Below the pieces are notes generated by a model. That model worked only from the letters and a program-made list of their open reading frames with translations, had not been told where the DNA came from and did no database searches. A stretch of 64,000 nt of DNA from NCBI GenBank assembly GCA_028023455.1, contig JAQFVV010000028.1:374001-438000 (forward strand), in the 5' to 3' direction. Both the position numbers and the translations under genes were made by a program. Positions 1-12,078 of this stretch are shown one piece after another. Numbering within the stretch: the first letter of the stretch is position 1; every line of letters starts with the position of its first letter. The stretch is from Epiperipatus broadwayi. Its lineage: Eukaryota; Onychophora; Udeonychophora; Euonychophora; Peripatidae.

Positions 1-424
1 ATGTTAAATTCCAAATTCATTACATAAAAGTTAGTAGCATTAAATTAAATTTTTGAGAGAAACATTATCCAAAAACATCATACTACATAAAGCTGATCCC
101 ACAACATTTTTCTACTGACTTGGCCATTTAAGACAGCCAACATTTTAAAAAAATGACACTTATAATTAGTTATAAAAAGGTTGTTATAGAACTGGTTTGT
201 AGAGGTATGTTTTCAGTTGCTATGAATGTAAGCATGACCAACTAAAAATGTTACCATTGACAAAAATAACTTCTAGTTTAAAAGACCACTTATATGCTAA
301 AGTACTTATATATCAAATAACATTAGCGAGTAAATTTGTTACATGATTTGTAAGTTATCAAATTAAAATTAAATAATCAAATAGTTTATTGCTCGGGAAT
401 TCAAAAAAACAGTAGCAAACTTTG

Positions 425-860
425 CCATATTGTAGTGCCACCTAGTTTAAGTTATAGTAATCAATAGATCCTAGAAAGGTTGCACATTGTAATCTCTATC
501 CAGTGTCTTTTCATCCAGTATCTCCAGATTAGTTTCTAGCTTATCGCTTACATCAGTGAGGAGCTTTGGATCTGAGAGTGGACTTGAATCTTTGGATCTA
601 AAGCACTCTTCCAGTAACTAATCATTACTTTATTGGTTAAGTATACAATTACGTACCCAAAATCCAAGCTAATTTGTTTAGATACTCATGCAGATAAGAA
701 TCCAATTTTGGTATTTATATATTTTGATGTCTTTGTGTTTTTAATAACCATAGTCACCATTATCCTTAGGTTAGAATTGGTATTAAACCATTAAAACATC
801 ACATGCCCATTTTTTCTTCTGCTTATTATAGTTTTCACTAGGTGGCACTACTGTATGGAG
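425..860 (-). mobile_element. Fold-back repeat, family A, with decayed hammerhead
   Basis: The ends are inverted copies of one another: GTAGTGCCACCTAG near 433 and CTAGGTGGCACTAC near 838. The interior matches the family-A monomer seen at 11966-12421, including the stretch around ataaccatag and the shared aaacatcacatg block. On the minus strand, 521-562 holds a hammerhead-like motif with CTGATGT in place of CTGATGA, followed by GAAAC and ATC. The A9 position is mutated and the cleavage triplet is ATC, so it is probably inactive. No ORF is present. The family assignment rests on similarity inside this window only. Confidence 0.6.
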
Positions 861-1069
861 AAATTTTCTAATAGTCTAATTGCTTGTATAAGCAAAATAA
901 AAGATGGCCATGTGATATTATAATGGGTAAATACCAATTCCATCCAAGGAATAATGATGACTATGGTTGGTAAAAAAACAAATGTAGCAAAATATATAGA
1001 TATAGATCTAGAGAGATATATACAACTATACAAGAAAATTACCTTGAATTGAAAGCATTATTGTGTTGT

Positions 1070-1257
1070 TAATTAGAAAAATAAAAGATGGGTGTTGGAG
1101 GGGATGCATTATATCTAATAATCCAAATCTTCTACCTGATGAAAGCCATTAGTTAGAAACTAGTCTAGGGATACTTAATGAGAAGGCACTGAATAAGGAT
1201 TACAAGGCACAATCTTCTAGCATCTTTTGAGTAGACTATATCTTGCACTATATGGTA
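1070..1257 (+). mobile_element. Family A fragment with hammerhead-like core
   Basis: This partial copy carries CTGATGA (1136-1142), a short AGC/GTT stem II, GAAAC (1156-1160) and GTC (1163-1165). The catalytic core is intact in sequence, but stem I no longer pairs well because the bases before CTGATGA differ from better copies. The 3' part continues into the block also seen after the motif at 15745-15780. Confidence 0.5.
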
Positions 1258-1402
1258 CTATTATTTGCTACTACTTTAACATACTGTGAAAGCAAAAAAA
1301 AAGGTGATCATAGGAATTCAGAAGAAGGTGGAATTGGACGCGACAGAGCTGGTCAATGATACATGGGCCTTGAGCTTCTGAGTTTGAAATTTACTACCAC
1401 AC

Positions 1403-1512
1403 TATTCCACCTTTATTGTTAAAAGGAGGTTGCCTTGACAACAGTTTGAAATTGTTGATTGTTATTGATATTGGGATTGTCTAAGTATTGACTGTTTTTA
1501 ATGATATATATA
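1403..1512 (+). repeat. Repeat family F, single partial copy
   Basis: The block begins near ccacctttattg, runs through aaggaggttgccttgaca and ends around tattgactg. It recurs at 34890-35570 (plus) and 56340-57025 (both orientations). No ORF or recognised transposon end is visible. The TA run after it may be a tail. The family is defined only by repetition inside this window. Confidence 0.6.
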
Positions 1513-3000
1513 TATATGATAATGATCCGTCTTTCATAAAAATTAATGGCCCATCTTTCAATACTTCCTAACAAATGATCCAATTTCTGTAATGCCCACA
1601 ACTATCATCAGCTAAATGACAAAAGTGAAAAAGAAGTTGTAAAACCAAATTTGAAAATAAGTTTCTCATGTAATCTTTGAAGGGGAGGAAGAAATTGAGT
1701 AAATATACAGGTCAAAGTTCAGAGAAAATTAGGAATGTATCTTTTTTCCTTTATCTGCTCATTTCATTATTTTATTTGAAAGATAAAGTTATGAATTGCT
1801 CAGTATAAAAGTAATTTTTCCATCTGTGAAATAAGAAAGTTCATTAATAATCTACTTAAAAAGAGAATTCAGTTTGTTTATAGTAAGTACGGCATGAATA
1901 ACAGTTCTATCAAAGTATATATGTTATTCTGCCAAGGTTGTTTAAGCCAGATAAGAATTCATTTTGAGATGATTTGTAGGTTTCACAAGTGAAATGCCAA
2001 GATAAGTTGATTTATTTTTTAATGTTTTAGTACAATAATAGGGAAAATAGAACAAATTGTATATATATAAAAAATAGTTTGCAAAAAAAAAAAAAGTTTT
2101 TTAAAAAAAAAATATAGACTTGATTGTTTTCATGATGTGAATTGAAAAATAGATCTAGCTGTATGGAACTGATATGGATGAAATCGACAATTAAGATAAT
2201 TGAAAAAGCTTAAAAAACTTTGGCCATTTTTTTTAAAAGTGAAAAACCAACTAAAGCAAAACAAAACTTTAAAAACAAATATATATATATATAATTGAAA
2301 TAATAAATAATAATATAGATTCATGAATATAAGCTTCTTCTTTCTATGACTATATAATGCTCTATGACATTTTCAGATTCCAAACCACCATGGCATTCAT
2401 TCCATCAATAAATCTTCCTCCAAATTTCTTTCATTAATTTCTTTATCCGTTCTCTTTTTCCAATTCCTTTTTGGCCCTTCTTCTCTTTCCTCAAGTGGCA
2501 TCCAGTTTCGTTCAGATAATCTTTCCTAAGATATCCTCTGTACATGCTCATAACATTTTATTTGTCTACTTCTGATGTCAACTATATGCACTCAACATTC
2601 TTTATTTCTCAAATTCTTTTATTCCTTATGCATTCTCTTTTCAATCTTCCAGCAAATGTTCATCAATAATCCATTTCTGTAGTCATCAATTCCATATTCT
2701 TTCCATTTACTGCCAATCATCACTTCCATATCTTCTAATACTTTTCATTATTGTATCATATGTTAATTACCATTTATTGACTTCTGGCCCCACAATATTC
2801 CATTTAATATCACTATAGCTTTTTTATCTAGGACATTTCTTTTTTTTACAGCTTCATCTGCATAAGCCAAAATGCTAACAAATTCTGTAAATATATATAA
2901 ATAGGTGGATTGTGAAACTCATTTGAGAGTAAAGGCCATTCCAACATTCTTCCACAAAGAAATGATGAAAGTAGACATAATAATCAATGGAGCTAATTCA
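1513..3000. other. AT-rich, no gene seen
   Basis: Poly-A/T runs near 2090-2115, a short TA repeat near 2280 and a pyrimidine-biased stretch around 2390-2840 are the only visible structure. The short ORFs here have low-complexity translations and no family resemblance. Confidence 0.5.
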
Positions 3001-3002
3001 GT

Positions 3003-3135
3003 GACAGAAGGTGACAAATTTGAGTTGTGGTAAAGTGGTAGATTCTGAAATTACAAAGACAAGGGTTAAGATCCAGCTCTGACTTTTACATTGCTGACTT
3101 CTTGTAAATTCCCAAGCAATAAACCCCTCAATTAT
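3003..3135 (+). mobile_element. tRNA-derived SINE, family H
   Basis: The copy starts near ttgagttgtggtaaagtgg, which resembles a polymerase III A box. A degenerate B box around gttaagatccagctc follows, then the family's 3' block, ctt-cttg-aattcccaagcaataaa. The same order is found in the five-copy cluster at 28825-29775. A second related block follows at about 3150-3260. Confidence 0.5.
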
Positions 3136-3714
3136 ATGTGCCACACAGATTGATGCCGTGATAGAGTGGCATATTCTGGATCTTAAGAGCCACAGATGGA
3201 TGATCCAGTTTCGTTAATTTCCATTTCTGAAATATCTTATGAATTCCCAAGTAAAAAACGATTTGAGTATATATAACATTTAGATACCCATTTACTGACC
3301 AATAATTAAATAGTAGATGTCTTTGGAAAAGATACCTGCAAAAATTTAAGCTTGATCTTAATCATCTGACTTTCCAAGCTATATAGGATTCAAACACTAT
3401 ATCAGCAAGGTAGTTTATGATATATTGAAATAAAATAGGTGCATGTTGTAATATTTTCAAGGCCTTCATTTATTATTATTATTATTTTACATTAAAAATT
3501 GTTAATGGTAATAAGTTAGTAATAAAATATTATATTATTTTCATTTAACTTTAAATAACTGAACTCTTCTTCATCAAATTAAAATGAATTCATTCAACCT
3601 TTTTTTTTCTTCATGTGTAGAGACAAGAATAGAAAAATTTCTGTATTTTCCAATAACACAATAATGAGTGTTAAAAAAGGAAGACTGATAATATATAAAT
3701 AGAAATAATCAAAT

Positions 3715-3800
3715 GGTTTACTGCTCAGGAACTTCATAAGAAGTTTGTGCAATATATGGACCTTGAGTTGTAGATTCCACTCCTACCATTGCGTCAAGTA
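3715..3800 (-). mobile_element. SINE family H, 3' part
   Basis: On the minus strand this reads through an A-box-like start to cttatgaagttcctgagca, the conserved 3' block of family H. It is a partial and diverged copy. A still shorter remnant of the same block lies at about 380-405 on the minus strand. Confidence 0.45.
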
Positions 3801-3892
3801 ATACAGCTCACTGGTACTGTACAGTATAGTACTGGTAATTGCCTTAAATAAATGTATTTTTTTCTATACTTTAATTAGAAATAGCAACTTTT

Positions 3893-3966
3893 CCCACACA
3901 ATAGTGCCATCTAGCACAAGATATAGTAATCAAGAGCTGCACTAAATGGTGCTATTATGTGGAAAA
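3893..3966. repeat. Minimal fold-back of family A ends
   Basis: About 70 bp made of almost nothing but two inverted ends: cacaatagtgccatctag and its near complement ctaaatggtgctattatgtg, with atagtaatcaa between them. It looks like a solo pair of family-A termini. No ribozyme motif is present. Confidence 0.5.
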
Positions 3967-4009
3967 AAAAATAGGATGGGGAATGAAAAGGGAAGATAAA
4001 GTGGATAAC

Positions 4010-4430
4010 ATATTTCTCTGGGCATAGTTGCTGAGAGATTCCTAACTCCGTTTAAGGAGAAGGCTGGTTTTGGGAGTGTTGATGTGGCTCATTACTTATT
4101 ACTTCTTAGTTTTTTCCCAAGTTGGCTTTCCAATTTTGGGCAGGTAGACCGATTGTGGTCCCTGCCCATTTGGACTGCTAATTGGAAGGCAAAGGTATCT
4201 GGAATGGTCTTGACATGGCTCGGCTGTGGGTCGAGAGTTTATTGCTTAGTGAACTTGGGCCTTGGACCTCGCTGCCTGTTGTGGTGGTTGGCTCAATGCT
4301 GGACTTCACCACCTATTCAGATGAAGCATTTGGGTCTTCGCTTCAGGGTCCCAGGGGTGGGATCATTAGGTGATAGTTAATTTCTCGACAGCCGGGCCAT
4401 GTGGATCCATGTACAGATACACCTTAGACA
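4010..4430. other. GC-rich island of unknown origin
   Basis: The base composition jumps to about half G+C between roughly 4140 and 4420, against about 30% on either side. Two overlapping short ORFs exist on the plus strand (4084-4380 and 4182-4373), but neither translation shows a domain I recognise. The island is followed at 4549-4557 by AATAAA inside ttaataaagg, so a fragment of an LTR with a poly(A) signal is one possibility. I could not find matching target duplications. It could also be a captured transposon fragment. Confidence 0.35.
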
Positions 4431-4923
4431 TATTACAGCAATATTTATGGATGTAATTGTTTTTGAACATAAGAACATTTTACCTTGTTACATTGAACAC
4501 TGTGTAATCCTCAATGGGTAAGTGTACTCAAAAAATTTTGTAATCTTTTATTAATAAAGGCTACCTTTGAAAGAGAAACATTTATTTAATCAAAAGAATT
4601 TCAGAGACAGTAAATATGAGAAAACTACTTTATTAAATAAAATATGATAGAAATGCAAAATTTAATTTACTATTTTTGAGCAAAGTTTTGACATTTGTAA
4701 TTGTCAATTTTCAGCCTATAGAGTAAAGCTGAAACTTGACAAACGGGAAAAATAAATGAATTTCATTATAATTGCGATATATTGTTTCTAAAGTTTTTTC
4801 ATCCTATTCTAACACCATCTTTTGTAAGCCTGAGTAAGTAATGGACACTAAACAATACAGTACTATAAGTCAATAAACTTTACTTCTTTCTTTGTTAATT
4901 TGTAATTCAATAAATAGGAGTTA

Positions 4924-5013
4924 GTCAAGCTTTGGTGGCCTAGTGGTTAGCATAGCTGCCTTCCAAGCAGCTGGACCAGGTTCGCTTCCCGGGCAACACA
5001 TTTGACACATGGA
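4924..5013 (+). mobile_element. tRNA-Gly(UCC)-derived SINE
   Basis: Positions 4929-5000 (72 nt) follow the tRNA-Gly pattern: A box near tggcctagtgg, anticodon loop CTTCCAA with anticodon TCC, and B box ggttcgcttcc. The acceptor stem is degraded (gctttgg against caacaca), which argues against a functional tRNA gene. Gtcaa lies just upstream and tttgac just downstream, extending the acceptor stem, and a gaaaaaag tail follows. The same flanks occur at 42050-42140, which marks this as a dispersed element. Confidence 0.75.
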
Positions 5014-5580
5014 AAAAAGAAGAGTAGTTTGCTATAAAGAAAAGATTAATAGTATTATAAATAAATTACAGCTTAGCATGGCTTTTGTCTGGGCAGGTCA
5101 TATTTATAGCATGAGATAAAGTCAGATTTGTGAGGGAGAGGACACAGAGAATGAATATATAAAATAATTAATATGTAAATTGGTAAATTTACATATTCCA
5201 CTTGGATGATAAAGCAACACATGAATCCTTTTTATTTATTGCATGGCTACTATTTGTGATAAACCAGAGTCTCTTTGAAATTTTCTCTTTCAATTGTTGT
5301 GCTCAGCTCAAACTATTTTGATGTTAAGTGGATGGAAGTTGTGACCAGAATTGATCTTATGCCCAAGAATACTGATTTTATATTAGGGTCTGTTTTAGCA
5401 CACCTATATATATATATATAGTTGAAAGTACTTCTATTAAATTGGTATATATTTGTTTAAAATATTGTTACTGTATTAATTATTGTATTGTTTTGAATAA
5501 TTATATATATATATATACTTAATAATTAATAAAGCAAATTATATATAACATGACATTGCTTTTATAAGCTTGTATTTACA
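5014..5580. other. AT-rich spacer
   Basis: Short TA repeats occur at about 5405-5420 and 5503-5517. No coding or RNA feature is visible. Confidence 0.5.
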
Positions 5581-5589
5581 AAAATGTAA

Positions 5590-6050
5590 TACTGAGAGTG
5601 TACCAATAGCTCAAACAAACTATTAATTGATAAGTGCAGTAAGAGGAAATATTTAAAATTTCTAACCAGAACATTCTTATCCCCAGACCAATTGGTTCCG
5701 AGCTTATAGGTCACCTCACTGAGGAGCTCGAATATTCAGCTATCTGAATTTAGTTCAGTTCCATATAGATATTTAAGTTATATAGCTGGAATAAAAGGCA
5801 TTTTCATGTCTGAAAACTTCAGAGTTTCTATTTAAATATTATATATGAAATAAGTGCTGGGTTTTGAGTTGATATTTAACATCCAGTGTCTGAATATTCT
5901 AGCTCCTCACTGAGGTGAGCCATAAGCTTGAAACCAATTGGTCTGGGGATAAGAATGTTCCGGATAAAAATTTTAAATATTTTCTCTTACTGCACTTATC
6001 AATTAAGAGCTTGTTTGAGCTATTGGTACACTCTCTCATATTATATATAA
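5590..6050 (+). mobile_element. Fold-back element, family B, with two hammerhead-like ends
   Basis: Two arms of about 140 bp are inverted around an AT-rich centre. The left arm runs from agtgtaccaatagctcaaac near 5597, and the right arm ends with the complement near 6035. The plus-strand motif at 5904-5949 keeps stem I (TCCTCA with TGGGGA), GAAAC, a palindromic stem III and GTC, but the CTGANGA box is disrupted (ctgaggtga). The minus-strand counterpart at about 5680-5735 is more decayed. The centre matches 14850-14990 and 39300-39420, defining family B. Confidence 0.65.
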
Positions 6051-6059
6051 ACTTAAATC

Positions 6060-6730
6060 TACATCTTTAGACTGGCTTCTGATTTCTATCTTTATCATTT
6101 AAGGATTAGAATTTAAAGCTGAAACAAATGTACTTATGCATCTAGAACCATCTTTCACTCATTTACACTTTTCAGGTAAAATTTTTTTAAAAAAAAAACA
6201 ACTCCTGAAAACAAGTTAATTCAAATTCAGCCTTCCGAGGGTGACAAGAGATGTTGATATATATATATTAAAAACATAATTATTCACTGATAAAATTTAA
6301 ATAAAATATGAAAAATGAGTCAAATTACAGTTAAATTTATGCACAGAATTACTAAGCAAACTACAAATAAAAAAAATGAGAGTAAATCCAATTTCTTGAT
6401 CACTTTCTTTTTTCAAAAATAAAGCAAGATGACTTTCTTAAAAGTACCCTTTTTTTTTTAAAAAAAAAAATTCTTTTCTTTTAAAAATTATAAGAAAATA
6501 ATAACCATCACCATCAAAGAGTAAGTAGTGTTAGGGTGCACCCAAACAGATTTATAAAAGTCATTATTTGCTAATCGTTTGCCTTTATTTTATATCAGTT
6601 TTTGTACTGCTAGTCCATAATGTAGATAAATTGTAAAAAATTATATGTGAAAAAATCAGCATATTATAAACATGCTTTGCAATGAAAAACTATACTTTCT
6701 TAACTTACTTATCATAGAAAGATTATCAGT
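6060..6730. other. AT-rich, no gene seen
   Basis: Contains poly-A/T runs (about 6186-6200 and 6450-6475) and nothing else that I can support. Confidence 0.5.
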
Positions 6731-6973
6731 AAAAGAGAGAGAGGAGAAGAAAGAAAAAGAGGGGAAATAGAAGGCGAAAAAAACAGGGTGAGAAAAAGAG
6801 AGATAGAAAGAGAGAAAAAGAGATAGAAAGGGAGAAAAAGAAAAGGAGGAGAGATAGGAAAAGAGAAGGGGCGATAAAAGAGAGAAGGGAGAGAGAAAAG
6901 GAGAGGCTGAGGAATAAGGAGGAGAGAGGGGAGGTAGAGAAATAGGGAGAGAAAAAAGAAAACAGAGAAAATG
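6731..6973 (+). repeat. Polypurine (GA-rich) tract
   Basis: About 240 bp are almost entirely A and G on the plus strand, with irregular gagaaaaag and agagag units and very few pyrimidines. Such tracts can adopt triplex structures. Here it is most simply a decayed GA/GAAA microsatellite. Confidence 0.8.
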
Positions 6974-8900
6974 GTTTGATTGTCTAAAAAATTGATAATT
7001 TATAATTCAAATAATACGAATTTTGGTATTTAGAAGTAAACAACTTATGAAATTGAGAACATATCTAAGGAAAGAGATGATTATAGTTCGTAGATGTTTG
7101 ATGAACATAGATTAAAGAAATTCATTTACATATTTTTGTTTTAATCATAATAATTCACAGTAAAAAACTTACAAGACAAAGCTTAATGTTATTAACATAA
7201 TCTTTCTTTGCACTTTTAAATTTAATACTAATTAAACTTATGTTTCTTCAATAAACATTTATGTCTTAATGAGAGAAATTCGGTATGTAGATAATATACA
7301 TTTATATCATATCGAACAGCCTTTTAGTACACTAAAACTCACGTTTGAAACGAGAACTCCTTTTGGCATCCTACTCCATTTAGCAATTAATGGTTAGACC
7401 ATTTAGTTTGATTGAATATACGCTGTATGCTCAATAAATAAAGAAATATGTTGTCTTAAAAAATGCTCGCTCTTTAAATAAAAATCAAGCTATGTCTGGG
7501 TTTGAAATCAGGATATGTATATAGCAAACGAATAAAACAACTACTTCGCAATACATTTCTTTTTTATTATGACTTATCAAATATAATTTAGTCCTAGAAA
7601 GTTATTTCAAACTTTTTAACACACTTTTGAGCTTTATGAGAATTTAAAGCATTTTATTATTGGTAAAATAGATGAAGTAAAATTTTTATGATCAATCATA
7701 AATAACTATATATTTTAATAATTAAATACTTTATTCTATTTCCATAGTAATCCTAATTGGTATTATAATAAATAGTTAGCAATTGATTATTATGATCGCA
7801 CCTAAAAACCGATTGAGTACACATTATTCATTACCATTTATGGGAAGTAATATCTCATTTTCATGACTTGAATAAAGGTATAAAAGTCAACATTTGAAAG
7901 TTTTCTTTTAATTTTATAGTCTCACATATGATTTATCTTATCATTATATTATGGTATTGTCCCACAGAGAAATAATTAAAGTTCTGAGAAGGGTTTATGA
8001 TAATGGCGCTGAAAAGCTTTGCGATGATTCTAGTCCACCAAACTCGTAAGAAACTGCCTTCCCCAACAAGTAATTGGTCCCCTGGCTTTAAAAAAAGATA
8101 TTCTCTGACCTCCTCGTAAGTTAAATGTCTGCAAATAAAATGTCCATCTACTGTATTCTGTTTATGGAAAGCCAAATGATAAATGGTGACTTTTAAAGAT
8201 TAAAAAGTTTTCTGTTTAGACCACAGTAAAATACTTTGAAAATCTAGCCGACCCAAAACAATGCGGCATTATATATAAATCAAAGTTTAAAAACGTTTAA
8301 TCATTACTTGACAAAACAAATATTAAAAAATGATGAAAGTTTTATTATAAAATATGTTTTCACTTTTTTTTTCTAAAGTGACTTTATTATAAATTTAAAA
8401 TGATTCCTATATCTTTGGAATTTATGTAGAAAGCGACAATCTATCACTAATAATTGTCAAAAAGTTTTCTCATTGATTGATAGCACTAACAGACATTAGA
8501 ACACTCGTCGTAGTTAACAAAATTACTTTCCACAGGGGTGATGTCGGAGGTGAGGTGATGAGACAACTGCCTTAGCCGCAGGATTAAAATAGGCACTGAA
8601 ATGAAATGTTATATTTGAATATATAGTAAATATTATCTAAGATATAATTTTTCTCATTACGTTAAATGCGCAGTTTTTAAGGCTTGCTCCGAGTGCCGCA
8701 ATGGATATCTTAGGCCCTGATTTTCCAGCACATACAGTCTAACTCAATCATCGATTTTATTTTTACATATATATTCTCAAAATTAAGTCTTATCATAAAA
8801 ATGAATGACCTTTTTTCTTCATGGAAACAGGTTTTCTGATTATAAAAAATATTTTGTCAAAGGGTTCATTCTTTGCTTTCTAAGAAAACGTAAATGATTG
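6974..8900. other. AT-rich, one weak exon candidate
   Basis: No repeat I can name. An open frame on the minus strand at 7933-8175 (80 codons) has a less biased amino-acid composition than most ORFs here. A splice-acceptor-like tttatttgcag falls inside it. No domain is recognised and no good donor follows. I would not annotate it as a gene without transcript support. Confidence 0.3.
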
Positions 8901-8972
8901 AAACACACTCAGCACATATATAAATATTTGAAAACCAGGCATTCTTCACAAACCTGGAGCTTAATTGTAAAT

Positions 8973-9197
8973 ATAGGGGAACTGAACTCAGACTTTCAAG
9001 CACCCACTACTATACCCTATCTCATACAACAGATATACATGACCACACATATGCAGAAAAGATAAACACTGGTTTAGCATGAAATATGTATATTGGTGAT
9101 TATTTATCTTTTCTACATATGTGTGGTCATATATATCAGTTGTATGAGATAGTGTGGATAGTGGTGGGTGCTTGAAAGTCTGAGTTCAATACATATA
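8973..9197. mobile_element. Fold-back element, family E
   Basis: Arms of about 90 bp are inverted: gaactcagactttcaagcac near 8982 is complemented by gcttgaaagtctgagttc near 9168. The centre holds the 3' half of the family-E hammerhead on the plus strand (tagcatgaaatatg, then attggtgattattt). The CTGATGA box is missing at the fold-back junction. Related copies are at 20893-21070, 27320-27500, 37045-37240 and 53695-53795. Confidence 0.65.
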
Positions 9198-9255
9198 TAT
9201 AAAGGGCGTAGTTTAGAATAGCATATACATCAACAATATTTACATATATTATTGA

Positions 9256-9325
9256 AAAGGGACTATGTTGCAATGTTAATATGTCATGTGATATGACCTG
9301 AGTTCGAATCTCAATAATGTAAGAT
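9256..9325 (+). other. tRNA-like remnant
   Basis: A B-box-like gagttcgaatctc lies about 45 nt after a possible A-box region. There is no convincing cloverleaf or acceptor stem. It is probably the head of an old SINE. Confidence 0.3.
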
Positions 9326-9689
9326 TTACTTTTTTTCCAGGTTCTAATTAGACTTAAAGTTTTTTTTTTTATGTAATTGGCCCTAGTCGACTCTAGCTAG
9401 CAATCACGTGTTAGTCAGAAAATCGATATCTTGGAGATATTCTTAGCTAGAGGGTAAAATAAAAACAGAGAAATGTCTAAAATCCTCTTTATCTGTTATT
9501 TCTTTATGAAGGGGCTATCATATGCTTGCAGTGGTGCTAAAAGATGTTTTACTTCTTACATTTTTATGCCATTCTACAATAAACGAGTTAAACAACATCA
9601 TAAGAAAAATAATCTTTATGAAGTATTATATTCTTTCTTTCACCCTTATATTTTCTTTATATAAAACAAATAAATTCACCTATCTTTTC

Positions 9690-9905
9690 TCATTGTAACA
9701 ATGCTTATTTTATATTATATTTGATCAGTTTTGACTGACCAGTAGTCTTCTTCAGAACTAAAATATCTAAAAAATATATATGTATTTGAAACTGTTTTTA
9801 TATATTCATGTACACTTATACATATTTAACTCTGAAGAAGATTGCTGGTCAGTCGAAACTGTCGACTGATCAAGTATAAAATAAAATAAGCATTGTTACA
9901 ATGAT
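9690..9905. mobile_element. Fold-back element, family C, with hammerhead-like arms
   Basis: Arms of about 85 bp are inverted: ttgtaacaatgcttatttta near 9695 is complemented by taagcattgttacaa near 9885. Each arm carries CTGAAGA (minus 9749-9755, plus 9832-9838), a five-base-pair GATTG/CAGTC-type stem II and GAAAC or AAAAC. The right arm then has GTC. Stem I pairing is poor and stem III would have a one-base loop, so ribozyme activity is uncertain. Confidence 0.55.
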
Positions 9906-10109
9906 TAAAAAAAGATCAATGTATTCAATTGTTTTAAGAAAAATATTTCTCAAAAAATGCCTACATGTTTAGTTGTGATTATGTGATGTTTAGTTGTGCT
10001 TTTATAAAACTATGGAAATCAAATTTGAATTGCCATTATTAAATCTGAGTTATTGGACACATATCTCATATAATATCTTTATAGTTAACAGTTTATTTAT
10101 AAAACCATG

Positions 10110-10220
10110 GTTTTTTTCTCATATGTCATAGCATCGGCCGGGACGCGAACCCACAACCGTCTGCAACCAATGACTTGATTGCAAGGCAGCTGCAATGACC
10201 TCTCGGCTGTCAATGCTTGA
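10110..10220 (-). mobile_element. tRNA-shaped SINE with 13-bp target duplication
   Basis: On the minus strand this reads agccgagaggt (A box) and gggttcgcgtcc (B box), and ends gatgctatgacatatgag followed by a run of A. TTATAAAACCATG stands at 10097-10109 and again at 10221-10233, an exact 13-bp target-site duplication. The anticodon loop resembles CTTGCAA. A long extra segment before the T arm makes it unlike a normal tRNA gene. Confidence 0.85.
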
Positions 10221-10239
10221 TTATAAAACCATGTTTTAA

Positions 10240-11960
10240 ATATAAATCATAAGAAAGTATGCTGTTTTAAGAAATCTACCTATTATTAATATTATAGAAC
10301 AGCACACTTTAATGACAACAGCATCTCATAACATGAAAATAACTACTTTTGTAAGCATATTAGTAAGTTTATGAAAAAGCAAAGAGTTAAAAAAACTTAT
10401 AATTGTTATAAAAATGAGGTCTCAAAAGTATATAGAAACTCTTATAATGTCTGATCTATATAGTTATGTAAATGTGTTAAACTGGAAAATGTTTTTTTTT
10501 TTAATTTCAGGTTTAATAGTGTAAAGGGTTAAAACATGGCTGTTAGATGGATTAGTACCAAGTTTGAATTTTAGTCCTCGGTGATAAAAGCAAAAAAAGT
10601 AGTTTATCTGGAGGTTTAGCAATGTATCATCTGTTATTCATTGATTACCCAACTTACAATAGATGATGTTAGAGCAGAGTGAAGTTAAATGCTCTTGGAA
10701 ATACTTTAAAATTATATATAAATAAATGTGAAGAAATGTGAGCTTCAATTATCATATGAAATGCATCTATTACATCTACCATATCACATGAGAATATACA
10801 AATCATATCAGAAATAGAATCCTTTAGAATCTGCCTTGGAACATTGCTAACCATTTAAACAAATATAACATTGACATATATTATTAATGTTGATTGAACT
10901 ATTATAGTGTGAATATTTGGCATTATGGCCTTTCCTCATTAATTAGCCTATTTTATTATGGCCATATGTTAATTAAGATATATCAAAAAAATTCATTTTA
11001 TTAATAAACCTTAACTAAGAAACCACATAGCAAAATATGTAATAAAAATGTTATGTATCTTAAATTGTATGGAAATAAATATGGAAAGACAACAATTCCA
11101 ATTGCCACATGGAATATATTCTTTATGGCTGCCGTACTACATAAAATATCAGCAAATCCTGTTCCATTTGTTTACAATTGTGGTAATGCTCCAAGGTAGT
11201 AGATAAAGGATGTTATTTTTGAAATGCAAAAATACTGCATAATGATTTTAATTTTTCATGCTACACAGAAACAATAGTAAAATGTGTTTACCCACTTTTA
11301 ACTTTCTTCCAGTGTCACATATATGATATATAATACAAATAGAATGTCTGTTAATTAAAAAACTATTGTAATAAAAATAATAAATGTAATTAACTAGTAT
11401 ATACAGTCTTTAAATCCGCAGAAGTTTTGGTTAATTTCTTAACCTCATCAACTGCCGTTAAATTCAAAAAAAGACAACAAAAACAAACATCATCAACTCA
11501 AATCCCATGATTCCTGAATTTTAATGTATATCAAATTTTTTGTGGATGAATATTATCACATAGAGTGAATCAAGATTCAATATTGAAAAAAGATTAAAGG
11601 AGCATGAATTGCTATATAAGCATGTGAATAGTAAGAATAATAGTGATTTAATGACTGATTCAGTTTTCTTAGATCATGAAAGGACATGTAAATATAAATT
11701 TAAGTTTGATATTGAAAGTGTTAAGATTCTTATGAAGACATAAACCATAATAAAAGAAAAATTATGGAAGCAATTTTAGTAAATAGAAATAAAATGAATA
11801 TAATTAATAGACAAGCTGCCAACGTTAAAATTCAGGATTTGCTTCTATTATGTTTTTTGAATTTAATGGCAGTTGAGGAATTAACTGAAAGTACTAAATA
11901 CTATATATTAGAGTTAATTACCATTATATTTATTATTTTTATTGTTATGTATATATATGA
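10240..11960. other. AT-rich, no gene seen
   Basis: No recognisable repeat family or coding region. The short ORFs at 10669-10854 and 11764-12048 have no family resemblance, and the second runs into the family-A array. Confidence 0.5.
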
Positions 11961-12078
11961 CATTATTAAAACAGGCAAAACTCACTATATATATTGCCAC
12001 GCACAACAAGCTAGAGTAATCCATGGATGCCAGAAGGCTTGTGCATAAAATCCCCATCTAATGCCTACTCATCCAATA

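Noticed and set aside
4084-4380. 98-codon ORF in the GC-rich island
   Set aside because: Open frames are expected where AT-rich stops are fewer. Two overlapping frames are both open and neither has a domain.
4078-4579. Solo LTR starting TG and ending CA
   Set aside because: The assumed ends are not flanked by a matching short duplication and no partner LTR was seen, so only the GC-rich island is reported.
4929-5000. Functional tRNA-Gly gene
   Set aside because: The acceptor stem is mismatched and the same flanks occur at a second locus, so it is a SINE. The copy at 42055-42126 has a degraded T arm.
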